Assembly: GCF_041807705.1 (NCBI RefSeq)
Contig: NZ_JBGTYY010000038.1
Location: 1-17,757 of the forward strand
From: Mannheimia sp041807705
Lineage (GTDB): Bacteria; Pseudomonadota; Gammaproteobacteria; Enterobacterales; Pasteurellaceae
Length of the DNA: 17,757 bases
Direction of reading: 5' to 3'
The notes beneath the pieces are model-generated. The model did no database searches, was not told where the DNA came from, and saw nothing but the letters and a program-made list of their open reading frames with translations. Every line of letters starts with the position of its first letter. The stretch's first letter is position 1. Below, piece by piece: positions 1 to 6,845 of this stretch. The translations under genes and the position numbers were made by a program.

Positions 1-189
1 TTCCGTACAACTGACGTAACCGGTACTATCGAATTACCGGAAGGTGTTGAGATGGTAATGCCAGGCGACAACATCAAAATGACTGTAAGCTTAATTCACC
101 CAATCGCAATGGACGAAGGTTTACGTTTTGCGATTCGTGAAGGTGGTCGTACAGTAGGTGCTGGCGTTGTAGCGAAAATCATCAAATAA
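1..189 (+). CDS. tuf: Elongation factor Tu, C-terminal fragment
   Basis: The reading frame is open from the first base and ends at TAA 187-189, giving the last 62 residues of EF-Tu. The stretch from FRTTDVTGTIELPEG to the C-terminus GAGVVAKIIK is the end of EF-Tu domain 3, the beta-barrel that contacts aminoacyl-tRNA. EF-Tu is the GTPase that delivers aminoacyl-tRNA to the ribosome in the cytoplasm. The GTPase domain and start lie outside the window. A strong terminator follows within about 35 bases, so this is the end of its transcription unit. Codon use is strongly biased (for example repeated CGT for arginine), as expected of a very highly expressed gene. Whether this is tufA or tufB cannot be told from the fragment. 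Confidence 0.97.
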   Translation, partial: FRTTDVTGTIELPEGVEMVMPGDNIKMTVSLIHPIAMDEGLRFAIREGGRTVGAGVVAKIIK

Positions 190-222
190 TTAAATTGATT
201 ATTTGAGGTATACAAATGCAAG

Positions 223-256
223 AAAGGCAGACTGAAGGTCTGCCTTTTCTCTTTTT
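223..256 (+). terminator. Rho-independent terminator of tuf
   Basis: Perfect 10-bp stem: AAAGGCAGAC (223-232) pairs with GTCTGCCTTT (238-247) across a 5-base loop, followed by a T-rich stretch (TCTCTTTTT). Confidence 0.9.
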
Positions 257-266
257 AATTCCGCTA

Positions 267-296
267 TGTAGGGGTAAATTGCAATTTGCCCTTACA
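267..296. repeat. GTAGGGG-type intergenic palindrome
   Basis: Near-perfect inverted repeat: TGTAGGGGTAAATT (267-280), centre GC, AATTTGCCCTTACA (283-296). The RNA stem would be 14 bp with two G-U wobbles. It shares the GTAGGGG start and mirror CCC arm with the hairpin at 16549-16572. It has no T-run, so it is not an obvious terminator. It looks like a dispersed palindromic intergenic repeat. Confidence 0.6.
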
Positions 297-327
297 GTCA
301 ATAACAGGAAAAAATACAATAAAAAAG

Positions 328-336
328 ACCGCTTGT
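328..336 (-). repeat. DNA uptake signal sequence (Apl-type core)
   Basis: ACCGCTTGT on the plus strand is the exact reverse complement of ACAAGCGGT, the uptake core of the A. pleuropneumoniae/Mannheimia subclade. A one-mismatch copy (ACAAGTGGT) lies in the opposite orientation at 351-359. Confidence 0.75.
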
Positions 337-421
337 AGCCAATAACATTGACAAGTGGTAATATTTTTGGATTTTTTTGTAAAAACTATTCTATTTTCCA
401 GCTCTCTCAATGACTTTCTTC

Positions 422-450
422 TCGACAGTTCCTTTATAGATCGATACAAT
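422..450 (+). promoter_or_regulatory. Sigma70 promoter of tig
   Basis: TCGACA (422-427), 17-bp spacer, TACAAT (445-450); each hexamer has one mismatch to consensus. Transcription would start near 457, giving a leader of about 40 bases. The 308-bp gap between tuf and tig holds this promoter, the tuf terminator, one palindrome and uptake sequences. I see no gene in it. Confidence 0.7.
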
Positions 451-497
451 AGCCGTCTATTTGTATATCTTTTATATCCCTAAACTGAGGTTTAAGA

Positions 498-1796
498 ATG
501 TCATTTTCAATTGAATCATTAGAAGGCTTACAACGCCGTGTAACTATTAACGTACCAGCTGACAAAATCGAAGCAGCATATAAAGAACAATTAAAAGGCT
601 ATGCGAAAAATGCTCGTGTAGATGGTTTCCGTAAAGGTAAAGTTCCTCACTCAATCATCGAACAACGTTTCGGTATCGCAGCTCGTCAAGATGTATTGTC
701 TGATGAAATGCAACGTGCATTCTTTGAAGCAGTAATTGCAGAAAAAATTAACCTTGCAGGTCGCCCTACATTCACTCCAAACAACTACCAACCGGGTCAA
801 GATTTTAGCTTCACAGCTGAATTTGAAGTATTCCCAGAAGTGGAATTAAAAGGTTTAGAAAATATTGAAGTTGAAAAACCAGTAGTAGAAATCACTGATG
901 CAGATTTAGATAAAATGGTTGATGTGTTACGCAAACAACAAGCAACTTGGACAGAAAGTCAATATGCAGCAAAAGCTGAATCACGCGTAACAATCGATTT
1001 TGTTGGTTCTGTAGATGGCGAAGAATTTGAAGGCGGTAAAGCATCAGGCTTCGTATTATTTATGGGGCAAGGTCGTATGATTCCGGGCTTTGAAGATGGT
1101 ATCGTTGGCCGTAAAGCAGGCGAGCAATTCGACATCGATGTAACATTCCCAGAAGAATACCACGCAGAAAACTTAAAAGGTAAAGCAGCGAAATTCGCAA
1201 TTACCTTGAAAAAAGTAGAAGAAATGGTATTACCTGAATTAACAGAAGAATTTGTGAAAAAATTCGGTAATGCAAAATCAGTTGAAGAATTACGTGCAGA
1301 AATCAAGAAAAATATGCAACGTGAACTGAAAAATGCGGTAACTTCACGCGTTAAAACACAGGTAATCAACGGCTTAATTGCACAAAATGATGTTCAAGTT
1401 CCTGCGGCAGCAGTTGAAGAAGAAATCAATGTGTTACGTCAGCAGGCAGTTCAGCGCTTTGGTGGTAAACCAGAAATGGCAGCACAGTTACCTGCAGAAT
1501 TATTTGAAGCAGAAGCTAAACGCCGTGTTCAAGTAGGCTTATTACTTTCTTCAATCATCGGTTCTAACGAATTAAAAGTAGATGAAAAACGTGTTGAAGA
1601 TATGATTGCAGATATCGCATCAGCTTACGAACAGCCTGAAGAAGTCGTTGCTCACTATGCGGAAAACCGCCAATTAACAGAAAATATCCGCAATGTGGTA
1701 TTGGAAGAGCAAGCGGTTGATGCAGTGTTAGCAAAAGCTAAAGTAACTGAAAAAGCAATGTCATTTGATGAAGTAATGTCACAACAAGCTCAATAA
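498..1796 (+). CDS. tig: Trigger factor, ribosome-associated chaperone/PPIase
   Basis: This 432-residue protein matches the family length. Trigger factor docks at the ribosomal exit tunnel and shields nascent chains. The N-terminal ribosome-binding domain carries the signature GFRKGKVP (residues 43-50). The FKBP-type peptidyl-prolyl isomerase domain follows (about 155-245, beginning RVTIDFVGSVDG, with GQGRMIPGFEDGIVG typical of the active-site region). The C-terminal helical arms form the chaperone cradle. The ATG at 498 has AGG about 9 bases upstream and lies just behind a good promoter. A terminator follows the stop, so the gene is probably monocistronic. In many bacteria tig precedes clpP-clpX-lon. 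Here it precedes a yibN-secB cluster instead, which places two export-related chaperones side by side. Confidence 0.98.
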   Translation: MSFSIESLEGLQRRVTINVPADKIEAAYKEQLKGYAKNARVDGFRKGKVPHSIIEQRFGIAARQDVLSDEMQRAFFEAVIAEKINLAGRPTFTPNNYQPGQDFSFTAEFEVFPEVELKGLENIEVEKPVVEITDADLDKMVDVLRKQQATWTESQYAAKAESRVTIDFVGSVDGEEFEGGKASGFVLFMGQGRMIPGFEDGIVGRKAGEQFDIDVTFPEEYHAENLKGKAAKFAITLKKVEEMVLPELTEEFVKKFGNAKSVEELRAEIKKNMQRELKNAVTSRVKTQVINGLIAQNDVQVPAAAVEEEINVLRQQAVQRFGGKPEMAAQLPAELFEAEAKRRVQVGLLLSSIIGSNELKVDEKRVEDMIADIASAYEQPEEVVAHYAENRQLTENIRNVVLEEQAVDAVLAKAKVTEKAMSFDEVMSQQAQ

Positions 1797-1805
1797 TTTC
1801 CTTAG

Positions 1806-1828
1806 GGTGGGCTTATGCCCACCTTTTA
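1806..1828 (+). terminator. Rho-independent terminator of tig
   Basis: GGTGGGC (1806-1812), loop TTAT, GCCCACC (1817-1823), then TTTT. Compact GC-rich stem ten bases after the stop codon. Confidence 0.85.
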
Positions 1829-1836
1829 TTGCTTTT

Positions 1837-1859
1837 ACAAGCGGTCAAAAAAGCCGCTT
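1837..1859 (+). repeat. Uptake signal sequence with an adjacent inverted half-copy
   Basis: ACAAGCGGTC (1837-1846) is an exact Apl-type uptake core. AAGCGG (1839-1844) and CCGCTT (1854-1859) form an inverted pair that could fold into a small hairpin upstream of the yibN-like gene. Confidence 0.7.
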
Positions 1860-1886
1860 ATTTTTCAATTTTAAGGAAATGAAATT

Positions 1887-2339
1887 ATGGAACAACTTAC
1901 ATTTGCTCAACAATTACAGCAATTCGTGGCAAACCACACTATTATGGTGTTTGCGTGGGTCGCTTTATTTGTTGCGGTCATTTTCAGTTTTTATAAAAAC
2001 GCAACCCGTAAATACACTATTGTAGATAACGCACAAGCCACGCAGTTGATTAATAAAGAAGACGCTGTGGTAATTGATTTACGTTCGGACGAAGAATTCC
2101 GTGCAGGTCATATTATTGATAGTATTCACGCTTTACCTTCAGAATTAAAAGCAGGAAAAACGCACCAAATTGATAAATACAAAGCTCGCCCTGTAATTTT
2201 AGCCGATATTAATGGTTTTACTTCAGGTAGCATTGCAGATGCGATTGCTAAACAAGGTTTTAGCAAAGTGTATGTATTAAAAGAAGGTTTAGCAGGCTGG
2301 CGTGCAGCAAGCCTACCAACGGTTAAGAAACATAAATAA
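1887..2339 (+). CDS. yibN: Membrane-anchored rhodanese-like protein (YibN family)
   Basis: 150 residues, close to the 143 of E. coli YibN. A single membrane segment (about 18-36, TIMVFAWVALFVAVIFSFY) is followed by a cytoplasmic rhodanese-like domain. NKEDAVVIDLRSDEEFRAGH (56-75) and VLKEGLAGWRAA are close to the E. coli YibN motifs. The active-site loop region (106-115, ADINGFTSGS) has no cysteine, and the whole protein contains none, so classical sulfurtransferase chemistry is unlikely. The neighbour secB, then gpsA and cysE, matches the enterobacterial order yibN-grxC-secB-gpsA-cysE except that grxC is missing. AAGGAA lies 8-10 bases before the ATG. The exact role is unknown; a link to membrane protein biogenesis is suggested only by context. 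Confidence 0.85.
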   Translation: MEQLTFAQQLQQFVANHTIMVFAWVALFVAVIFSFYKNATRKYTIVDNAQATQLINKEDAVVIDLRSDEEFRAGHIIDSIHALPSELKAGKTHQIDKYKARPVILADINGFTSGSIADAIAKQGFSKVYVLKEGLAGWRAASLPTVKKHK

Positions 2340-2360
2340 TCTATTTATTAAGGAAATTTT

Positions 2361-2864
2361 ATGTCAGAAGAAAATCAAGTTGCTTCAACAGAAGAAGCTA
2401 CACAAACGCCTTTCGAGCTTCAAATTCAACGTATTTATGTGAAAGATGTTTCATTTGAAGCCCCTAATTTGCCGACGATTTTCCACCAAGAATGGAAACC
2501 ACAATTAGGTTTTGAACTTGATACTGAAACCAAAGAAATTGGCGAAGATTTATACGAGGTAACGCTACACATCACGGTACAAACAACCTTAGAAGATAGC
2601 AATGATGTTGCTTTTATTTGTGAAGTGAAACAAGCTGGTGTGTTTACGATTAAAGGTTTAGAAGGCATTCAGCTTGCTCACTGCTTAGCATCACAATGCC
2701 CGAATGTACTTTACCCTTACGCTCGTGAATTAATCTCAAGCCTTGTAAATCGTGGTACATTCCCTGCATTAAATCTTTCTCCTGTGAATTTTGATGCGTT
2801 ATTTATGGATTATCTCCAACGTCAAGAACAAGAAGAAAGTGCAGAGCAGCCATTAGCTAACTAA
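2361..2864 (+). CDS. secB: Protein-export chaperone SecB
   Basis: SecB is a cytoplasmic tetramer that keeps preproteins unfolded and passes them to SecA at the SecYEG translocon. The product is 167 residues, slightly longer than E. coli SecB (155). The extra length is mainly in the acidic N-terminus (MSEENQVASTEEATQTPF) and the C-terminal tail. Family landmarks include FELQIQRIYVKDVSFEAPN near the N-terminus, WKPQLGFELDTET, and CPNVLYPYARELISSLVNRG with FPALNLSPVNFDALF near the end. The gene starts 21 bases after yibN behind AAGGAA, so the two are probably co-transcribed, and a terminator follows. Confidence 0.98.
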   Translation: MSEENQVASTEEATQTPFELQIQRIYVKDVSFEAPNLPTIFHQEWKPQLGFELDTETKEIGEDLYEVTLHITVQTTLEDSNDVAFICEVKQAGVFTIKGLEGIQLAHCLASQCPNVLYPYARELISSLVNRGTFPALNLSPVNFDALFMDYLQRQEQEESAEQPLAN

Positions 2865-2875
2865 GCATTTCAGAG

Positions 2876-2907
2876 AAATAGGTATGCACTGCATACCTAT
2901 TTTTTTA
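2876..2907 (+). terminator. Rho-independent terminator after secB
   Basis: AAATAGGTAT (2876-2885) pairs perfectly with ATACCTATTT (2893-2902), followed by more T. The loop GCACTGC is self-complementary at its edges. The flanking A and T tracts could make it work in both directions. It separates yibN-secB from gpsA-cysE. A one-mismatch uptake core (ACAAGCGGC) follows at 2911-2919. Confidence 0.85.
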
Positions 2908-2959
2908 TCTACAAGCGGCTGTTTTTAATGATTTTTTTGCAAATGAGTTGAGAAGATAT

Positions 2960-3970
2960 ATGAGTACAGTTTATTCAGCACCAATTGCGGTCTTAGGTGC
3001 AGGCTCTTACGGTACAGCGCTAGCAATTGCTCTTTCACGCAATGGTCATAAAACCTATTTATGGGGGCATAATTCTGCAAAAATGGCAGAGTTTGCTAAG
3101 GTTCGAATGAATCAAGAGTTTTTGCCGGATATTGTTTTTCCTGAGGCATTAGAAGTTGTATCAGATTTATCAACCGTATTGCAAAATGTAAAAGATTTAC
3201 TCATTGTTGTGCCGAGCCACGTTTTCTCTGATGTATTGATGCAAATTAAACCACATCTATCTAAAGATCACCGCATTATGTGGGCAACGAAAGGGCTTGA
3301 GCGAGATACAGGCAGATTATTACAAACTGTAACGCAAGAAATTTTAGGTAATTCTTATCCACTAGCAGTGCTTTCTGGTCCAACTTTTGCAAAAGAGCTG
3401 GCAGCAGGGCTACCGACAGCGATTTCGCTCGCCTCAACTGATCCTACATTTGCTGATGAAATGCAGCAACGTATTCATTGCTCAAAAGCTTTCCGAGTTT
3501 ATCTCAACAACGATATTGTGGGGGTGCAGTTAGGCGGAGCAATTAAGAATGTGATTGCGATTGGTGCAGGTATTTCAGATGGTATGGGATTTGGTGCAAA
3601 TGCCAGAACTGCTTTAATTACTCGAGGGCTTGCTGAAATCAGCCGTTTAGGCGTATCCTTAGGTGCAGATCCTAAAACTTTTAGCGGGATGGCAGGGTTA
3701 GGTGACCTCGTCTTAACTTGTACTGATAACCAATCCCGAAATCGCCGTTTTGGTTTAGCACTTGGGCAAGGAAAATCAGCAGAAGTTGCTATTCAGGAAA
3801 TCGGGCAAGTTGTAGAGGGTTTTTACAATACCAAAGAAGCCTATTTGCTAGCCCAAAAGCAGGGCGTTGAAATGCCAATAGTGGAGCAAATCTACCAAAT
3901 GCTATTTGAAGGAAAAAGTGCTTTAGATGTGGTGAAAACCTTATTAGGGCGTGAGCGAAAAGGAGAGTAA
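2960..3970 (+). CDS. gpsA: Glycerol-3-phosphate dehydrogenase [NAD(P)+]
   Basis: GpsA reduces dihydroxyacetone phosphate to sn-glycerol 3-phosphate, the backbone precursor for membrane phospholipids, in the cytoplasm. The N-terminal Rossmann dinucleotide-binding motif is VLGAGSYGTALA (11-22). The family segments ATKGLE and LSGPTFAKELAAGLPTA follow. LGGAIKNVIAIGAG contains the catalytic lysine (Lys196), and GLGDLVLTCT lies further on. I chose the ATG at 2960 (336 residues; E. coli 339) over an in-frame TTG at 2948. The sequence GAGAAG at 2950-2955 would serve as its ribosome site, and the extra residues MRRY are not typical. The stop is one base before the cysE start, so translation of the two is probably coupled. 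Confidence 0.97.
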   Translation: MSTVYSAPIAVLGAGSYGTALAIALSRNGHKTYLWGHNSAKMAEFAKVRMNQEFLPDIVFPEALEVVSDLSTVLQNVKDLLIVVPSHVFSDVLMQIKPHLSKDHRIMWATKGLERDTGRLLQTVTQEILGNSYPLAVLSGPTFAKELAAGLPTAISLASTDPTFADEMQQRIHCSKAFRVYLNNDIVGVQLGGAIKNVIAIGAGISDGMGFGANARTALITRGLAEISRLGVSLGADPKTFSGMAGLGDLVLTCTDNQSRNRRFGLALGQGKSAEVAIQEIGQVVEGFYNTKEAYLLAQKQGVEMPIVEQIYQMLFEGKSALDVVKTLLGRERKGE

Positions 3971-3971
3971 T

Positions 3972-4787
3972 ATGCAACAAAACGAAATTAATCATATTTG
4001 GCAATCTATCAGAGAAGAAGCGAAAGAGCTTGCCAACAGCGAGCCAATGCTGGCAAGTTTTTTCCACGCAACTATCTTAAAACATCATAATTTAGGTGAT
4101 GCGTTAAGCTATATTCTAGCCAATAAGCTAGAAAACCCGATTATGCCAGCCATTGCACTAAAAGAGATTATCGAAGAAGCCTACCGTGCAGAGCCTCAAA
4201 TTATTGCAAGTGCTGCTTGTGATATTAATGCAGTACGCACACGCGACCCTGCGGTAGATAAATGGAGTACGCCACTGCTTTATCTAAAAGGTTTTCACGC
4301 ATTACAAAGCTACCGAGTAACACACTATTTATGGAATCAAGGTAGAAAGGCACTTGCGGTTTATTTACAAAACGAAATTTCTGTTGCTTTTGATGTCGAT
4401 ATTCACCCTGCGGCAAAAGTGGGGTGCGGCATAATGTTTGACCACGCCACAGGCATTGTTGTGGGTGAAACCTCTGTCATTGAAAACGATGTTTCTATTC
4501 TGCAGGGCGTAACACTAGGCGGAACGGGTAAAGAAAACGGCGACCGCCACCCGAAAATCAGAGAAGGGGTAATGATTGGAGCTGGAGCTAAAATTCTCGG
4601 TAATATTGAAATTGGACGCTATTCCAAAATTGGAGCAAATTCGGTGGTGCTACAACCAATCCCTGACCACGCCACAGCAGCCGGTGTGCCAGCTCGTATT
4701 ATCGGCAAGTCTTCAGAGCAAAAACCAGCGTTCGATATGAACCAATATTTTGAAGATGAGCAAGGATTATTTGGCGATGGCATTTAG
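3972..4787 (+). CDS. cysE: Serine O-acetyltransferase
   Basis: CysE transfers acetyl from acetyl-CoA to L-serine, giving O-acetylserine, the committed step of cysteine synthesis. It is 271 residues (E. coli 273). The N-terminal helical domain is followed by a left-handed beta-helix of hexapeptide repeats (about 140-245). Asp143 and His158 (DVDIHPAAK and FDHATG) fall at the same numbers as the E. coli catalytic pair. The C-terminus ends in GDGI; the terminal Ile is the part that inserts into the O-acetylserine sulfhydrylase active site to form the cysteine synthase complex. The ATG at 3972 follows AGGAG (3961-3965), and an upstream GTG at 3951 inside gpsA is less likely. The gene is in an operon with gpsA, as in E. 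coli. Confidence 0.97.
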   Translation: MQQNEINHIWQSIREEAKELANSEPMLASFFHATILKHHNLGDALSYILANKLENPIMPAIALKEIIEEAYRAEPQIIASAACDINAVRTRDPAVDKWSTPLLYLKGFHALQSYRVTHYLWNQGRKALAVYLQNEISVAFDVDIHPAAKVGCGIMFDHATGIVVGETSVIENDVSILQGVTLGGTGKENGDRHPKIREGVMIGAGAKILGNIEIGRYSKIGANSVVLQPIPDHATAAGVPARIIGKSSEQKPAFDMNQYFEDEQGLFGDGI

Positions 4788-4828
4788 CTGGCAAGCGGTA
4801 CGATTTAGCTAGATATTTACAAATGAAC

Positions 4829-4862
4829 AAGCCTTAACTGTTAAAAGTTAAGGCTTTGTTGT
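4829..4862. terminator. Terminator between cysE and ssrA
   Basis: AAGCCTTAACT (4829-4839) pairs with AGTTAAGGCTT (4846-4856) across a 6-base loop, followed by TGTTGTTTT on the plus strand. It is placed to end cysE transcripts. Because the minus-strand tmRNA ends at 4865, the same stem may also stop ssrA transcription. A near-match uptake core (GCAAGCGGT) lies just upstream at 4791-4799. Confidence 0.8.
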
Positions 4863-4864
4863 TT

Positions 4865-5231
4865 TGGTGGAGCTGGCGGGAGTTGAACCCGCGTCCGAAA
4901 TTTCTCTACCTTCAGTACTACATGTTTAGTCTAGTCTTTAATTTCGCTTATACACAGCGGACAGACACGCAATGTATAAACTAGCTTTATTCAATTTAGT
5001 GTTTCGATCCTAAAGCGGCGGCGTCCACACGATCTCGTTTTGGGTGACTTACCGAACTCCCCGTCTTACGAGCGGAAGCTGGGGCGGTAAGGCTTTAAAG
5101 CAGGTTATTAAGCTGCTAAAGCGTATTGTTCGTCGTTTGCGACTATTATTTTGCGGTTTGTTTACGAGGCCTACCGCACCTCGACATGCACCTTGGGCTT
5201 CGCCAATCCCGTCGAATCCAAAATCAGCCCC
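4865..5231 (-). ncRNA. ssrA: tmRNA (transfer-messenger RNA)
   Basis: tmRNA rescues stalled ribosomes: with SmpB it enters the empty A site, then its internal frame tags the nascent chain for proteolysis. Read on the minus strand, the 5' end GGGGCTGATTTTGGATTCG starts at 5231. The 3' end, GGTTCAACTCCCGCCAGCTC followed by encoded CACCA, finishes at 4865, giving about 367 nt. The two ends form the tRNA-Ala-like acceptor and T arm. The resume codon is GCA, and the tag frame at 5140-5108 encodes ANDEQYALAA followed by TAA. Between tag and 3' end lie GC-rich inverted segments consistent with the usual pseudoknots. The gene sits in a converging arrangement with cysE. Confidence 0.97.
5108..5140 (-). 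CDS. tmRNA proteolysis tag reading frame (ANDEQYALAA)
   Basis: Ten codons, GCA-AAC-GAC-GAA-CAA-TAC-GCT-TTA-GCA-GCT, then TAA, lie inside ssrA. The C-terminal ALAA is the degron recognised by ClpXP-type proteases. It is not an independent gene: translation begins when a stalled ribosome switches to the resume codon. Confidence 0.93.
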   Translation of the reverse strand, partial: ANDEQYALAA

Positions 5232-5243
5232 AAAAGTAGCTTT

Positions 5244-5272
5244 ATTTTAAAGGAAAGCGGTTAAATTTGCAA
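5244..5272 (-). promoter_or_regulatory. Promoter of ssrA
   Basis: On the minus strand, TTGCAA (5272-5267), 17-bp spacer, TAAAAT (5249-5244). Transcription would start near 5237, leaving a short 5' leader for RNase P removal before the mature end at 5231. The -35 lies inside the palindrome ATTTGCAAAA-AA-TTTTGCAAAT (5265-5286), which looks like the AT-rich tail of an uptake sequence (AAAGCGGTTAAATTTGC). Confidence 0.6.
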
Positions 5273-5302
5273 AAAATTTTGCAAATGACTTTTTGTTAAA
5301 AT

Positions 5303-5348
5303 GAGATCTAGATCTCTTGTTTATCTACTAAACATAGGCATAGTATGC
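5303..5348 (+). promoter_or_regulatory. Candidate promoter/operator region of the antiporter gene
   Basis: Perfect 14-bp palindrome GAGATCTAGATCTC (5303-5316) directly abuts a possible -35 TTGTTT (5317-5322). With an 18-bp spacer, TAGTAT (5341-5346) could be the -10, and this is inside a second palindrome, GCATAGTATGC (5338-5348). Hexamer matches are only moderate. The arrangement suggests regulator binding but does not identify a regulator. Confidence 0.35.
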
Positions 5349-5385
5349 GATTAATTTCTAATATTTTAACTTAAAGGAGTTGATT

Positions 5386-6713
5386 ATGACTTTAGCTTAT
5401 GCTCAACGTGAGCCTGAAAAGTTCGCTACTTTTTTAAAACGGCAAAAATTTATTTTTATTGTGGCGTTTTTAGGTTATGTCTGTGCCTATTTAGTACGCA
5501 ATAATTTTAAACTAATGTCTAAGTCTATTATGGTAACGAATGGTTGGGATAAAGCGGATATTGCTATGCTACTATCTTGTCTAACTATTTCGTATGGTTT
5601 AGCTAAATTTTATATGGGGGCATTGGGTGATAAGGTCGATTTGCGTAAGTTGTTCTCTATTTGTTTAGCAGCAAGCGCGGCTATTTGTTTGATTATTGGT
5701 TTTCATCATACTTCCATTATGACATTAGCTGCATTGTTAGTGCTATGTGGTGTAGTACAAGGGGCTTTAGCACCTGCTTCGCAAAATATGATTGCTAACT
5801 ACTATCCGAATAGAACGCGTGGAGCTGTTATTGCAGTGTGGAATATTTCACAAAATATGGGTCAGCATTGTTGCCAATGATGATTGCGATGATGACCACA
5901 ATGGGCTTTATTGTTCCTTCCACAGGAAATATTCTGTTAGCCTTCTTAGTGCCTGCAGTATTAGTATTTCTATTTGCTATCTTTTGTTGGAAGTATGGTG
6001 GTGATAGCCCTGAACAAGAAGGCTTAGATTCATTGCGTACGATGTATGGCGATGCTGGGGAATCAAATGTGGCTTCAGAGGAAGAAAAGCATAACCTAAC
6101 TTATTGGCAGCTAATTTGGAAATATGTATTTCTGAATCCAGCATTATTATTAGTTGCAGCAGTAAATGTGGCACTTTATTTCGTTCGTTTTGGTATTGAA
6201 GACTGGATGCTAATTTATTTACACGAAGCGGCTAAAATGGGTGATGCAGAATCTCATATAGCGATTTCTGTGCTGGAGTGGGTTGCAATTTCCGGTTCAC
6301 TTGTCTTTGCGTGGTTAGCGGTAAAATATCCAAATAAGATGGGGTCAATAGGCTTATTTATTATGGTTGGTGTTGTGTTCGCTTATGAATTAGTTACAGC
6401 GACAGGTTCGCCAAATTACGCCCTCTTATTAGTTATTTGTGGTATTTTAGGGGCGTTAATTTACGGTCCGCAGCTAATTGTTAATATTCTCACTATTAAT
6501 TTTGTGCCGCTCAATGTGGCGGGAACAGCCATTGGGTTTGTAGGTGTTACAGCCTACTTGCTTGGTAATATGGGGGCTAACTGGATTATGCCAATTATCG
6601 CCGATAGTTTCGGTTGGTTTTGGTCTTATGCCATTATTGCTGCACTTTCCGCATTTTCTGCGGTTGGCTATTTAATTTTAGCAAAACACGAAGAAAAAAT
6701 GGTACAAGCCTAA
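5386..6713 (+). pseudogene. Organophosphate:phosphate antiporter-like MFS transporter, frameshifted
   Basis: Two overlapping frames make one 12-helix major facilitator protein. The first (5386-5880) covers about 164 residues, through NRTRGAVIAVWNISQNMG. The second continues ALLPMM and runs to 6713. Joined, the protein would be about 442 residues, the normal size for the UhpT/GlpT (OPA) family. GYVCAYLVRNNF, RGAVIAVWNISQNMG, YGGDSPEQEGL and FVRFGIEDW resemble UhpT-type sequences. The substrate is probably a sugar phosphate or other organophosphate, but it cannot be assigned. At 5863-5864 only two bases separate the GGT and GCA codons where three are needed, so one base has been lost. The first frame stops at TGA 5878-5880. 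No homopolymer is present, so phase variation by slippage is unlikely; it is either a real null allele or a sequence error. The ATG at 5386 has AAGGAG 6 bases upstream. Confidence 0.8.
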
Positions 6714-6736
6714 CCTTAGTATTAGTGATTAAGAGT

Positions 6737-6773
6737 AAAAAGTTGAGTTTCCTGTGGAACTCAACTTTTTTAT
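6737..6773. terminator. Rho-independent terminator between transporter and rpoH
   Basis: AAAAAGTTGAGTT (6737-6749) pairs with AACTCAACTTTTT (6758-6770), with an inner extension through CC/GG and one bulged base. The A tract on the left and T tract on the right allow function in either direction. Confidence 0.9.
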
Positions 6774-6791
6774 TTACCTCTAATAAAAGAT

Positions 6792-6817
6792 TCAGCATAA
6801 CACTGTTATAATGCTGA
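6792..6817 (+). promoter_or_regulatory. rpoH promoter (extended -10) inside a dyad
   Basis: TGTTATAAT (6804-6812) is a consensus -10 TATAAT (6807-6812) with the TGn extension. No good -35 is seen, as is common for extended -10 promoters. Transcription would start near 6819, 27 bases before the rpoH ATG at 6846. TCAGCAT (6792-6798) and ATGCTGA (6811-6817) flank it as an inverted repeat, with inner AAC/GTT, so a repressor-type site over the promoter is possible. Confidence 0.6.
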
Positions 6818-6845
6818 TATTGGCTTAGGGATTGAGAGAAATAGA

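Noticed and set aside
264..449. Minus-strand 61-codon frame in the tuf-tig gap
   Set aside because: It covers a palindrome, uptake sequences and the tig promoter, has no ribosome site, and its composition is not protein-like.
959..1369. Minus-strand open frame of 136 codons inside tig
   Set aside because: Shadow of the strongly biased tig codons, with no ribosome site or family resemblance.
2948..2959. TTG start for gpsA
   Set aside because: Four extra residues only; the ATG at 2960 has better spacing from GAGAAG.
3951..3971. GTG start for cysE inside gpsA
   Set aside because: The ATG at 3972 aligns catalytic residues exactly to E. coli numbering and follows AGGAG.
5044..5250. Plus-strand open frame of 68 codons
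   Set aside because: It lies entirely opposite/within the tmRNA gene, whose ends and tag frame are clear.
5857..5880. Programmed frameshift in the antiporter gene
   Set aside because: There is no slippery heptamer or stimulatory hairpin at the junction, and the protein family has no known frameshifting.
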